Positions 1-7,481 of a stretch of 28,783 nt of DNA are shown one piece after another. The stretch covers positions 1 to 28,783 of the forward strand of contig CAYWFP010000053.1 in assembly GCA_964457365.1 (NCBI GenBank), in the 5' to 3' direction. The notes below the pieces were generated by a model. The model was given only the letters and a program-made list of their open reading frames with translations, ran no database searches and was not told the origin of the DNA. The stretch's first letter is position 1. Each line of letters opens with the position of its first letter. The translations under genes and the position numbers were made by a program. This stretch comes from CAYWFP01 sp964457365 (lineage in GTDB: Bacteria > Planctomycetota > SZUA-567).

Positions 1-1290
1 GTAGAGGTTCAGCGGGCCGTCGAGTTCGATCTTCAGGACGGTCACGTACTCGTCCAGTGCCTCCCGGGGCACGTCGATCCAGATGGTGCCGGGGACGTTC
101 ATCCACGGTGCGCCGCCGATGCGCTTGTGCGCGCACTCCGCGCCGTGGCCGAGGACGGTGACGCGCTTGATCTGGTTGTGGATGCCCTTGATTGACGTGT
201 CTTCCTTCGGCGGGTGCGCGACGTAGAGGTAGATCGTCTCGCGCGCCTTGTCGAGGCTGCTGAAGTGATAGGCGTAGCCGTGCGGCAGGCCGCGGACGGT
301 GCCGCAGACCGCTTCCTCGTGCTTGCCGACCCAGGCGCCGAGGGTCTCCAGCAACTCGACCTGTTGCGCGGGGATGACGCCGTGCTCGTCCGGGCCGACG
401 TTCAGCAGCAGGTTCCCGCCCATGCCGAGGCACTCGCAGAACATGGTGATGATCTCGTAGGGGCTCTTGTACTGCTCCTCGCGGCCGGTGAAGGACCAGG
501 TGTTGTTGGTGGTCATGCAGAGCTCCCACTTGCCCCTGGGCGGCTGCACGGGGATGAATTGCTCGGGCGTCTCGTAATCGCCGTGCTCGGCGAGGCGCGA
601 GTTGATGACGGTGTCGGGGCAGACGCCGTGGATGAAGTCGCGGATCGCGGCGGTCTGGTAGTCGAAGCCTTCGCGGCCGAGCATGACGTCGAACCAGATC
701 AAATCCACCGGCTTGTAGTTGTTCAGGAGCTCGCCGAGCTGGGCGCGGTGGAACTCCAGGAAGCGTTGCCACTTGGCCTGCGCCTCCGCGTCGTCGGCGA
801 TGTATTCCTTGAAGTTCGTCCAGGCCTCGCGGAAGTTGGTCGGCTGCTGGCGCAGCGCCAGCAGTTCCTCGCGCGACTTGCCGGTGATGACCGAGAAGTG
901 GTCGAGGTTCGACCAGTCGGTGTGGGAGAAGTAGAGCCCGACCTTCAGCCCCTTGGCGCGCACCGCGTCGACGTAGCGCCCCACCAGGTCGGGCAGGCCG
1001 GTCCGGTTGGGGATGCTCGGGCCGTCCTGTTTCGTGGGCCAGAGCGCCACGCCGTCGTGATGCTTGGTGGTCAGCACCGCGTACTTCGCGCCCGCGCGGG
1101 CGAAGAGGTCGGCCCAGGCGTCCGGGTCGTACTCGCTGGCGTCGAAGGCATCGAACTGCGACATGTACTCGTCGTAGCTGACCTGCGCGTTGACGAGGGG
1201 CCACGACTCGCCGCCGCGGCGCTGGACCGCGTAGATGCCCCAGTGCACGAAGATCCCGAGCTTGGCGTCCTCGAACCATTGCTGCATCAT
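1..1290 (-). CDS. Alpha-L-fucosidase, GH29 family (3' end cut by window edge)
   Basis: Hydrolyses terminal alpha-L-fucose from glycans by a retaining mechanism. The 430 visible residues show FVHWGIY (14-20), the substrate-binding TTKHHDG (74-80), the nucleophile Asp in DLIWFD (D201), and the GH29 signature GGNLLLNVGPDEHGVIP (291-307). The frame is open to base 1, so only the extreme C-terminus is missing. Two adjacent ATGs occur; I start at 1290 because GGGAGA lies just upstream. There is no signal peptide, so the enzyme is probably cytoplasmic and acts on imported oligosaccharides. It has its own promoter (1334-1362), 88 bp after the NUDIX gene. A sulfatase remnant about 2.2 kb upstream suggests past use of sulfated, fucose-containing glycans (inference). 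The family call is firm; the natural substrate is unknown. Confidence 0.93.
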   Translation of the reverse strand, partial: MMQQWFEDAKLGIFVHWGIYAVQRRGGESWPLVNAQVSYDEYMSQFDAFDASEYDPDAWADLFARAGAKYAVLTTKHHDGVALWPTKQDGPSIPNRTGLPDLVGRYVDAVRAKGLKVGLYFSHTDWSNLDHFSVITGKSREELLALRQQPTNFREAWTNFKEYIADDAEAQAKWQRFLEFHRAQLGELLNNYKPVDLIWFDVMLGREGFDYQTAAIRDFIHGVCPDTVINSRLAEHGDYETPEQFIPVQPPRGKWELCMTTNNTWSFTGREEQYKSPYEIITMFCECLGMGGNLLLNVGPDEHGVIPAQQVELLETLGAWVGKHEEAVCGTVRGLPHGYAYHFSSLDKARETIYLYVAHPPKEDTSIKGIHNQIKRVTVLGHGAECAHKRIGGAPWMNVPGTIWIDVPREALDEYVTVLKIELDGPLNLY

Positions 1291-1333
1291 CGTTCTTCTC
1301 CCGGCCGGTGAATGGTCGATCCTGTTGGCCGAC

Positions 1334-1362
1334 ATGAAAGCGAGGACAGGCGGGAAAGTCAA
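1334..1362 (-). promoter_or_regulatory. Promoter of the fucosidase gene
   Basis: On the minus strand, TTGACT (1362-1357), a 17-base spacer, then TTTCAT (1339-1334). The predicted start is near 1327, giving a leader of about 37 nt before the ATG at 1290. The -35 is strong and the -10 matches TATAAT at four of six positions. Confidence 0.5.
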
Positions 1363-1378
1363 GGCGGAAAGCGGGGCG

Positions 1379-1867
1379 TCAGATCCGCGTGTACTGCCAG
1401 CCGGTGGAGGTGTCGCCGGCATAGGGCATGTAGCCGTAGAAGACGCGCGGGTCGGAATCGAAGACCAGCGGCAGGAAGTGGCGGTCGCCCTCCCACATCG
1501 GCAGGTCCATCATCGACGCGCGCGGCACCCACTGGAGCGGGCCTTCCTCGTTCTCCGCGAGCGGCGCGCCGGCGAAGGCGGTGATCAGGAAGATAAAGCC
1601 GAGCCAGTCCTCGCCGTTGGGGCCGAAGCCGGTCCAGTTGATCACGCCCCGCAGCGCCATCGCCGTCACCTCGACGCCGGCCTCCTCGCGGATCTCGCGG
1701 TGCATGCAGGCGACGACGTCCTCGTCGGGGTGCATCTTGCCGCCGAGGCCGTTGTACTTGCCGAGGTGCGTGTCGTCCGCGCGGGCGTTGCGGTGGACCA
1801 TCAGCACCTGCTCGCCGGCGGGATCGAGGATGTAGCCGAGCGTGCCGACGATGGGGGTGTAGGTCAT
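1379..1867 (-). CDS. NUDIX hydrolase (MutT/8-oxo-dGTP diphosphatase-like)
   Basis: A 162-residue single-domain NUDIX pyrophosphohydrolase. The full Nudix box is present, beginning at GKMHPDE and ending REIREEAGV, which fits G-x5-E-x7-R-E-x2-E-E-x-G-hydrophobic; the glutamates bind Mg2+. MutT/MTH1-like members remove oxidised nucleoside triphosphates, but the box alone does not fix the substrate. The start at 1867 is chosen because the frame then begins MTYTPIVGTLGYI, the usual first strand of the fold, and AAGGA lies 8-9 bases upstream. That Shine-Dalgarno overlaps the stop codon of the comM-like gene, 10 bp away, so the two genes are probably co-transcribed and translationally coupled. Confidence 0.9.
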   Translation of the reverse strand: MTYTPIVGTLGYILDPAGEQVLMVHRNARADDTHLGKYNGLGGKMHPDEDVVACMHREIREEAGVEVTAMALRGVINWTGFGPNGEDWLGFIFLITAFAGAPLAENEEGPLQWVPRASMMDLPMWEGDRHFLPLVFDSDPRVFYGYMPYAGDTSTGWQYTRI

Positions 1868-1877
1868 GGGGAATCCT

Positions 1878-3392
1878 TCAATACGCCAGCTTCCGGTCCA
1901 TCGCGCGGTACTGGATCGCTTCGGAGAGGTGCTCGGGGGCGATGGCGTCGGCGGCGGCGAGGTCGGCGATGGTGCGGGCGACCTTGAGGATGCGGCTATG
2001 GGCGCGCGCCGAGAGGCCCAGCTCCTGCACCGCGCTCTTGAGGAGCATCTCGCATTCGCGGTCGAGCGCACAGTGGCGCTCGATCATCGCCGGCAGCAGG
2101 CACGCGTTGATGCCGCCCTGTCCGCGCGCGTCCTGCGCCCCGCGCGCTGCCTGTACGCGCTCGCGGATGGCGGGGGAGGCTTCGCCCGTGCGGGGCCCGC
2201 GCAGATCCTTGAACTCCACCGCCGGCACCTCGACGTGGATGTCGATGCGGTCCAGGAGCGGCCCCGAGAGGCGGCCGACATACTGCTCGATCTTCTGCGG
2301 CGTGCAGCGGCAGACCTTCCGCGCGTCCCCCCGCCGCCCGCAGGGGCAGAGGTTCATCGAGAGGACGAGCATCAAACGCGCGGGAAACGTCTGCGACGCG
2401 GCGGCGCGGCTGATCGAGACGACGCCGTCCTCGAGCGGCTGGCGCAGCGTCTCGAGGATCGGACGGTTGAACTCCGGCGCTTCGTCCAGGAACAGCACGC
2501 CGTGATGCGCGAGCGACACCTCGCCCGGCGTGGGGAACGAGCCGCCGCCGATCATCCCCGGCGCGGAGATGGAATGGTGCGGGCTGCGGAAGGGGCGCGT
2601 CCGTAGAAGGCCCTGTCCCGGAGAAAGCTCGCCGACGACGGAGTAGATCTTGGTCGTCTCCAGCGACTCGGCGAAGGTCAGCTCCGGCAGGATCGACGGC
2701 AGGCGCTGGGCGCACATGGTCTTTCCGCTTCCGGGCGGCCCCATCATGAGCATGTTGTGCCCGCCGGCGGCGGCGACCTCCAGCGCGCGCTTGACATGCT
2801 CCTGTCCGCGGACGTCGGAGAAGCAGAGTTCCGACTCGGGGCGGGTGTCGGGCGTCTCCGGCGGCAGCGCCGGCGCGGGGGTCGAGCCGGTCAGGAAGCC
2901 GACGGCCTCGACGAGCGTGGTCACCCCGACGACGTCGAGATCGCCCAGCACCGCGGCTTCGCGGGCGTTGGCGCGCGGAACCACGACGCCCTTGTACCCG
3001 AGTTGGCGCGCGGTGATCGCCGCGGCCAGCACGCCCCTGACCTCGCGCACCGTGCCGTCGAGGGCGAGTTCGCCCATGACGAGGTACCCGCCGCAGCGGT
3101 CGCTCTCGATCTGCTCGGACGCCAGCAGCAGCCCCAGCGCCAGCGGCAGGTCGTAGACCGCGCCTTCCTTCCGGAGATCCGCGGGCGCGAGATTGACCAC
3201 CACCTTGCGCGCGGGGTACTGGTAGCCCGCGTTCTTCAGCGCCGCGCGGACGCGGTCTCCCGATTCCTGCACCGCCTTGTCGGGCAGGCCGACGATGCGC
3301 AGGCCCGGCATGCCCTGGCCGACGTCGACTTCGACCTCGACGATCGCCGCGTCGATGCCGTTGATGGCGCAGGAGAGCAGCTTGCCGAGCAT
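1878..3392 (-). CDS. comM: ComM/YifB-type Mg-chelatase-like AAA+ ATPase
   Basis: A 504-residue protein, normal length for the family. It begins with the Lon-protease-like N-domain typical of YifB/ComM (MLGKLLSCAINGIDA at the start, then GMPGLRIVGLPDKAVQES). The AAA+ domain has Walker A GPPGSGKT (218-225) and Walker B LFLDEAPEF. A cysteine-rich insert follows (CPCGRRGDARKVCRC), usual in this family. In proteobacteria ComM is a hexameric helicase that promotes branch migration during natural transformation; whether that role holds here is inference. The gene heads a minus-strand pair with the NUDIX gene. AAAGGGGCCCC directly before the ATG provides the ribosome binding site. I see no clear promoter in the 92 bp upstream. 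Confidence 0.93.
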   Translation of the reverse strand: MLGKLLSCAINGIDAAIVEVEVDVGQGMPGLRIVGLPDKAVQESGDRVRAALKNAGYQYPARKVVVNLAPADLRKEGAVYDLPLALGLLLASEQIESDRCGGYLVMGELALDGTVREVRGVLAAAITARQLGYKGVVVPRANAREAAVLGDLDVVGVTTLVEAVGFLTGSTPAPALPPETPDTRPESELCFSDVRGQEHVKRALEVAAAGGHNMLMMGPPGSGKTMCAQRLPSILPELTFAESLETTKIYSVVGELSPGQGLLRTRPFRSPHHSISAPGMIGGGSFPTPGEVSLAHHGVLFLDEAPEFNRPILETLRQPLEDGVVSISRAAASQTFPARLMLVLSMNLCPCGRRGDARKVCRCTPQKIEQYVGRLSGPLLDRIDIHVEVPAVEFKDLRGPRTGEASPAIRERVQAARGAQDARGQGGINACLLPAMIERHCALDRECEMLLKSAVQELGLSARAHSRILKVARTIADLAAADAIAPEHLSEAIQYRAMDRKLAY

Positions 3393-3484
3393 GGGGCCCC
3401 TTTCAATGAGAGCGGTGGCGGAGCACGTATGCCAGAAACGATCCGAGCCCGGCGCAGTGCACGTGAGGACATGTCTCTACGGCT

Positions 3485-4087
3485 TCATCGTGCGATGCAG
3501 GGCGAAACGTTCAGGTCCTTTCGGAACGATTCGACAATCCCCCGTGTCTCGGGGGCGGCGCTGCGGTTACGGGTTTCCCATGGATCGTTGAGGCGGTCGA
3601 AGAGGATTTCGATTCCCGTCTCGGGGACGTCGAAGTACTTCCACTCGCGGCAACGACCATAGCCTTCGTCTGCGAGCAGCGAGAGATATTCGTCCCGTTC
3701 GGGATTCGTCTGCTGGGGATGTTCCTGCCGTTGGCGCGTCTCGAAGCCGCGCAAGGCGCCGATCTCGGGCGTGAAATGACACTTGCCGATGCCGTGCGTC
3801 CGATGGCCCGCCCGGGTTAACGATGCGACGAAGCTCTCGCGTCCATCCAACGGCATTGGGTCGCCGTTCGCAAAACAGCCGGTGTGTGCGGGATATTGGC
3901 CGTAATGCATGGCGCAGCGTGCGGGCACGCAGACAGGCGAGGGCGTAAATGCATTATCGAATGCGGTTCCCTCTCGAACAAGGCGATCCAGGTTCGGGGT
4001 TCGGATGGCGGCGTTGCCCAAGGTATGTACGGTATCGAACCGCTGCTGGTCGGTAAAAATGAACAGGATGTTGGCGCCGTCTCTCAC
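3485..4087 (-). pseudogene. Sulfatase with a large internal deletion (remnant)
   Basis: The first 145 or so residues are a normal type I sulfatase N-terminus: NILFIFTDQQRFD with the metal-binding Asp (residues 6-18), RTPNLDRLVREG, the formylglycine motif CVPAR (C53-R57) and HGIGKCHF. Around residue 146 (about base 3650) the protein jumps directly to a typical sulfatase C-terminus, WKYFDVP...ILFDRLNDPWETRN. Type I sulfatases are usually 450-550 residues; this one is 200, so roughly 250-300 central residues holding other active-site ligands are missing. The reading frame survived the deletion. The GTG start at 4087 has GGGAG upstream, and a good promoter is present at 4133-4161. GC content looks lower than in neighbours (35/60 in bases 3661-3720). 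Probably inactive as a sulfatase; a shortened expressed protein is possible. Confidence 0.82.
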
Positions 4088-4132
4088 GGTTGCTCCCGAC
4101 GGGCGTCATGTCGACATCGATCGCCCTCCTCC

Positions 4133-4161
4133 AGCATAAACGCGCCGTATCACCGCGTCAA
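4133..4161 (-). promoter_or_regulatory. Promoter of the truncated sulfatase gene
   Basis: Minus-strand TTGACG (4161-4156), a 17-base spacer, TATGCT (4138-4133). The predicted transcript start is near 4126, about 38 nt before the GTG at 4087. It lies back-to-back with the fxsA promoter, with 16 bp between the two -35 boxes. Confidence 0.6.
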
Positions 4162-4177
4162 CCGTGCGGGCGGAACA

Positions 4178-4205
4178 TTGACCTGCGGCGGCGCATGGGT
4201 ATAAC
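4178..4205 (+). promoter_or_regulatory. Promoter of the fxsA-pgsA-DUF362 operon
   Basis: TTGACC (4178-4183), a 16-base spacer, TATAAC (4200-4205). The predicted start is near 4212, giving an 80-nt leader before the fxsA ATG at 4292. Confidence 0.6.
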
Positions 4206-4210
4206 GGAAA

Positions 4211-4227
4211 CGGTCCGTGCCGGACCG
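4211..4227. repeat. Inverted repeat at the predicted fxsA transcription start
   Basis: CGGTCC (4211-4216), loop GTGCC, GGACCG (4222-4227): a perfect 6-bp inverted repeat that would form a hairpin at the very 5' end of the fxsA mRNA, or serve as an operator over the start site. Confidence 0.4.
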
Positions 4228-4291
4228 CGGCGGTTGTCCCAATCGCCTTTGTTGTCGAAGCCGAGGAGCAAGCGGCGCCGTCTGGAGACGT

Positions 4292-4813
4292 ATGGCTTTT
4301 CCCCTGCTGCTGACGCTCTTCATCGCCGTGCCGGTGACGGAGTTGTACCTGCTGTTCCGGATCGGCGAGGTGATCGGCGGCGTGGAGACGGTGGCGCTGG
4401 TGATCGTCACCGGTATCGTCGGCTCGGCCCTGGCGCGCGCGCAGGGGCTGAAGGTGCTGACCGACATCCAGACGGATCTCCGCGAAGGGCGCATGCCCAC
4501 CGACAACATCCTCGGCGGCGTGCTGGTGCTCGTCGGCGGGGTGCTGCTGATCACGCCGGGGGTGATGACCGACGCGGTGGGGCTGCTGCTGATGGTGCCG
4601 CCGGTGCGGGGCTTGCTGGCGCGGCTGCTGAAGGCGCACTTCCGCAAGCGCATGCATGTCGAGGTCGGCCCCTCGCCGTTCCGGGGAGAAGCGTTCGGAG
4701 CCGAACCGTTCGCGGACGGCATGGCTCCGTATCCGGGGATGAACGAATCGCCGCGGGTCAAGGAGGTGGATATCCGCGAGGTGGACGAGAACGACGAGAA
4801 GGGCGCGCCATGA
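4292..4813 (+). CDS. fxsA: FxsA family membrane protein
   Basis: A 173-residue inner-membrane protein of the FxsA family, named for E. coli FxsA, whose overproduction relieves F-exclusion of phage T7; its normal function is poorly defined. Hydrophobic stretches lie at about residues 2-18, 30-48 and 75-93, and the family motif ITPGVMTDAVG follows the third. The tail from about residue 118 is polar and acidic, ending ENDEKGAP. The ATG at 4292 is chosen because it places the first hydrophobic segment at the N-terminus and has GGAG four bases upstream; a longer in-frame extension is possible but lacks such a site. It is the first gene of an operon and its stop overlaps the pgsA start (ATGA). Confidence 0.88.
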   Translation: MAFPLLLTLFIAVPVTELYLLFRIGEVIGGVETVALVIVTGIVGSALARAQGLKVLTDIQTDLREGRMPTDNILGGVLVLVGGVLLITPGVMTDAVGLLLMVPPVRGLLARLLKAHFRKRMHVEVGPSPFRGEAFGAEPFADGMAPYPGMNESPRVKEVDIREVDENDEKGAP

Positions 4814-5418
4814 ACTGGAGAACCGCCTGCACGCCGGCGAACCTGATGACGCTCTTTCGACTGACGGCGGCGCCGCCGAGCATGCTGCTGCTGCAGTGGC
4901 ACGAGCCGTACGGACCGGCGTGGGTCGCGGTGGCGACGGTCGTCCTCGGCGCGCTGATCTTTCTGAGCGACTACTTCGACGGCAAGGTGGCGCGCTGGAC
5001 CGGGCAGGTCAGCGACTTCGGCAAGGTCATGGACCCGGTCGGGGACAGTTGCGTGGTCATGTGCGTGCTGCTGGGGATGGCCGCCTCGCCGCGGTACGAG
5101 GTCACCGTCTGGTTCGCGGCGGTTTACTTCTTCCGCGAGGTGGCGATGCACGTGCTGCGGCGGATGGCGGCGCTTCGAAACGTCGTCCTCGCCGCGGGCT
5201 GGGCGGGGAAGGTCAAGACCTTCGTGCAAGGCGTCGCGCTGCTCTTGTTCATGCCGGCGGTGATGCTCAACGACCTGCAGGTCGTCGATCTGGGCGAAGC
5301 GCTGCTGAAGGAGGCGGCGTGGTGGGTGGGCGGCCTGATCGCGGTTTCGAGCGTCCTGAGCCTGATCGCCTACCTGCGGGGCATGCCCGCGGTCTTCGCC
5401 GAAAGCGAATCGGCATGA
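4810..5418 (+). CDS. pgsA: CDP-alcohol phosphatidyltransferase, probably PGP synthase
   Basis: A 202-residue integral membrane enzyme carrying the CDP-alcohol phosphotransferase signature D-x2-D-G-x2-A-R-x8-G-x3-D-x3-D, read here as D54, D57, G58, A61, R62, G71, D75 and D79. The aspartates bind the two metal ions. The N-terminus NLMTLFRL matches the usual NxxTxxR start of PgsA, which makes phosphatidylglycerophosphate from CDP-diacylglycerol and glycerol-3-phosphate. Length and start motif favour PgsA over phosphatidylserine synthase, but another polar alcohol acceptor cannot be excluded. Several further hydrophobic segments follow (five to six expected). It overlaps fxsA and the DUF362 gene by four bases each, so all three are translationally coupled. 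Confidence 0.88.
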   Translation: MNWRTACTPANLMTLFRLTAAPPSMLLLQWHEPYGPAWVAVATVVLGALIFLSDYFDGKVARWTGQVSDFGKVMDPVGDSCVVMCVLLGMAASPRYEVTVWFAAVYFFREVAMHVLRRMAALRNVVLAAGWAGKVKTFVQGVALLLFMPAVMLNDLQVVDLGEALLKEAAWWVGGLIAVSSVLSLIAYLRGMPAVFAESESA

Positions 5419-6551
5419 GCGCTCCCCGCGTCTCGCTGCGGCGCCAGGCCGACTACGGCGAGGCGCTCAAGGCGAGTCTCGACGATCTGCTCGCGCCGCT
5501 GGGCGGGATGGGCGCGTTTCTCAAGCGCGGCGACAAGGTCGTGCTGAAGCCTAACCTGGTGATCGGCTTTTCGGTCAAACGCGCGGTGACGACGCACCCG
5601 GCGGTGGTACGGGCGGTGGCGGAACTGGCGCTCGACTGCGGCGCGCGCGTCACGCTCGGTGACTCGCCGGGCTTCGGCAGCGCGCGCAAGGTCGCCGCGA
5701 GCTGCGGCATCCTGCCGGTGGCGGAGGCGCTCGGCGTCGAGGTGATCGAGTTCGCGCCGGTCGACCACGTCGACGAGACACGCACTTTCAAGCGGCTGAC
5801 GCTGGCGCGCGAACTGCTCGAGGCCGACGTCGTCGTCAACCTGCCGAAGTTGAAGACCCACGCGCAGATGAATCTGACCATGGCGGTGAAGAACCTCTTC
5901 GGCGCGGTGGTCGGCGCGGAGAAGTTCCAGTGGCATTACCGCGCGGGCCTGGACAAGCTGCGCTTCGCGACCATGCTCTACGAGATCTGTCGCGCGGTCG
6001 GGCCGCGACTTACTGTCGTCGACGCGGTTGTCGGCATGGACGGGATGGGCCCGACCAACGGCAAACCCAATCCGCTGGGCTTTCTCGCCGCCGGGGCGGA
6101 TCCGTGCGCGGTCGACGCGGTGCTCTGCGATATCGTCGGCGTCGAGCGCCAGACGTTGTGGACGCTGCGCGCGGCCGCGGCGCTGGGCGATACGGCCTGG
6201 CAAGAGGCCACGACCGTCGGCGAGGATCCGGCCGGCCTGAAGCCCGCGCGGTGGAACATGCCGGCGACGCAGACGCTCTCGATGACCGGACCGCTGCGGT
6301 ACCTGCCCGGCATCGACCGCTGGCTGCGCAAGCGGCTCACCGCCTTCCCCGTGCCGATTCCGGAGAAATGCGTTCGCTGCGGCGCGTGCGTCAGGGTCTG
6401 CGCGGCCGGGGCGATGACGCTGCCCGAAGGCGAGCTGCCGCGGCTCGACAGGAAGGAGTGCATCCAGTGCTACTGCTGCCACGAGCTCTGTCCGCACGGC
6501 GCGATGGAACTCAAGCGCGGCTGGCTGGGGCGGTGGGTGATGGGAAGGTGA
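5415..6551 (+). CDS. DUF362 protein with C-terminal 2x[4Fe-4S] ferredoxin domain
   Basis: A 378-residue cytoplasmic iron-sulfur protein. Residues 1 to about 300 form a DUF362 domain: GDKVVLKPNLV near 38-48, LPKLKTHAQMNLTMAVKNLFG in the centre, then PCAVDAVLCDIVG. The C-terminus is a bacterial-type ferredoxin with two complete CxxCxxCxxxC sets, at C319/C322/C325/C329 and C349/C352/C355/C359, followed by a Pro or Ala as usual. DUF362 proteins have no settled function; the ferredoxin tail implies electron transfer. The start overlaps the pgsA stop (ATGA at 5415-5418), placing it in the fxsA-pgsA operon. The stop is only four bases from the stop of the convergent gene at 6556. Confidence 0.9.
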   Translation: MSAPRVSLRRQADYGEALKASLDDLLAPLGGMGAFLKRGDKVVLKPNLVIGFSVKRAVTTHPAVVRAVAELALDCGARVTLGDSPGFGSARKVAASCGILPVAEALGVEVIEFAPVDHVDETRTFKRLTLARELLEADVVVNLPKLKTHAQMNLTMAVKNLFGAVVGAEKFQWHYRAGLDKLRFATMLYEICRAVGPRLTVVDAVVGMDGMGPTNGKPNPLGFLAAGADPCAVDAVLCDIVGVERQTLWTLRAAAALGDTAWQEATTVGEDPAGLKPARWNMPATQTLSMTGPLRYLPGIDRWLRKRLTAFPVPIPEKCVRCGACVRVCAAGAMTLPEGELPRLDRKECIQCYCCHELCPHGAMELKRGWLGRWVMGR

Positions 6552-6555
6552 ACTT

Positions 6556-7302
6556 TCAGGCGCACTTCTCCAGCGCGCTCTTGAACAGGTCGGCGTAACG
6601 GTTGACGATGTACGGCCGGTCGAGAAGGCCGGGGAGGCTCTCGGAGAGGTCCTTGTACGAGAGGCTGGTGATCTTGGCGTCGAACTTGACCAGCGCCTGA
6701 CTGATCGCCGCGGCGTAGAGCACCGCGCCGGTGCGCTGGGTGGGGCTGGGGAAGACCGGCATCATCATCGTCTTGCCGTAGTCCTTGAGGATCCGCAGGT
6801 GCCGCTGTTCGACCGCCGGGTTGAAGACCGCCTCGGTGAGCGTCTTGCCCTCGAAGTAGCCCACGGTGTCCTCGTCGACGTTGCCGATGCGGCGGAAGGA
6901 GAACGGTCCGTCCGCCTCGGTGCGTAGCGGCGACTCGAGGTCGATATAGAGCATGCGCAGCTTGACCATGTCGTCCTTGGACTTGACGCGCTCGAGCGCG
7001 CACCAGTTGTACTCGGCGCGCTCGAAGACCTGCTCGTCGTCGCCGAGGACGTTCTCCACCCGCTCCTCGCTGACCTGCCGGCCGGTGAGAATGCCGACGG
7101 CGTTGCGCATGCCGAGGTGGTCCTCGAGATACCACGCCAGCCAGCGCGAGAGCGCCTCGCCCAGGTCGACCCCGGTCAGCAGGCGCAGCTCCTCGATCAC
7201 CGGGCGGCGCTCGTCGTCGCTCTCGAGTCTGGCCAGTTCGCGCAGCAGGCAGGCGACTCGCCCCTCGGTCTCGATGCTCCAGTCGCGTTCGGATTCGGCC
7301 AC
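6556..7302 (-). CDS. Conserved-looking soluble protein of unknown function
   Basis: I do not recognise this 248-residue protein. It has no signal peptide, no membrane segment and no cysteine motif. The N-terminal 80 residues are helical and rich in Arg, Glu and Leu (VACLLRELARLES, LGEALSRWLAWYLEDHLG). The rest looks alpha/beta, with SFRRIGNVDEDTVGYFEGKT and TMMMPVFPSPTQRTGAVLYA as the most distinctive segments. Start GTG at 7302 has GGAG about eight bases upstream. The gene stands alone: it converges on the DUF362 gene (four-base gap) and diverges from aroDE, with a perfect inverted repeat in the shared upstream region. Codon use and GC resemble the neighbours, supporting a real resident gene. 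Confidence 0.75.
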   Translation of the reverse strand: MAESERDWSIETEGRVACLLRELARLESDDERRPVIEELRLLTGVDLGEALSRWLAWYLEDHLGMRNAVGILTGRQVSEERVENVLGDDEQVFERAEYNWCALERVKSKDDMVKLRMLYIDLESPLRTEADGPFSFRRIGNVDEDTVGYFEGKTLTEAVFNPAVEQRHLRILKDYGKTMMMPVFPSPTQRTGAVLYAAAISQALVKFDAKITSLSYKDLSESLPGLLDRPYIVNRYADLFKSALEKCA

Positions 7303-7360
7303 CGGATTCTCCGCTCGTCATTGCCAGAAGACCGCTTCAGTCTACTCAAGGAAACGGGAT

Positions 7361-7379
7361 TCGAAAACAACTTTTTCGA
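7361..7379. repeat. Perfect inverted repeat between the unknown gene and aroDE
   Basis: TCGAAAA (7361-7367), CAACT, TTTTCGA (7373-7379): a 7-bp perfect inverted repeat with a 5-base centre in an AT-rich island of a GC-rich region. A second overlapping repeat, CAACTT-N7-AAGTTG, spans 7368-7386. It lies just upstream of the aroDE -35 and about 60 bp upstream of the divergent gene, a typical operator position. Confidence 0.5.
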
Positions 7380-7401
7380 CAAGTTGCGGCACAACGCACG
7401 C

Positions 7402-7430
7402 TTGCCGCGCGGCGCCCGCAGTAGTACCAT
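7402..7430 (+). promoter_or_regulatory. Promoter of aroDE
   Basis: TTGCCG (7402-7407), 17-base spacer, TACCAT (7425-7430). Predicted start near 7437, leaving a leader of about 45 nt. It shares the TACCAT -10 with the kdsA and kdsC promoters. Confidence 0.5.
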
Positions 7431-7481
7431 GACGACAGTCGTCGCGAGCGGCATCGCCAACCCTCGACGAGAGAGCGGATT

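Noticed and set aside
214..1311. Plus-strand frame opposite the fucosidase
   Set aside because: Antisense shadow; the minus strand encodes all GH29 motifs.
3393..3484. Promoter for the comM-like gene
   Set aside because: No hexamer pair with proper spacing was found in the 92-bp gap.
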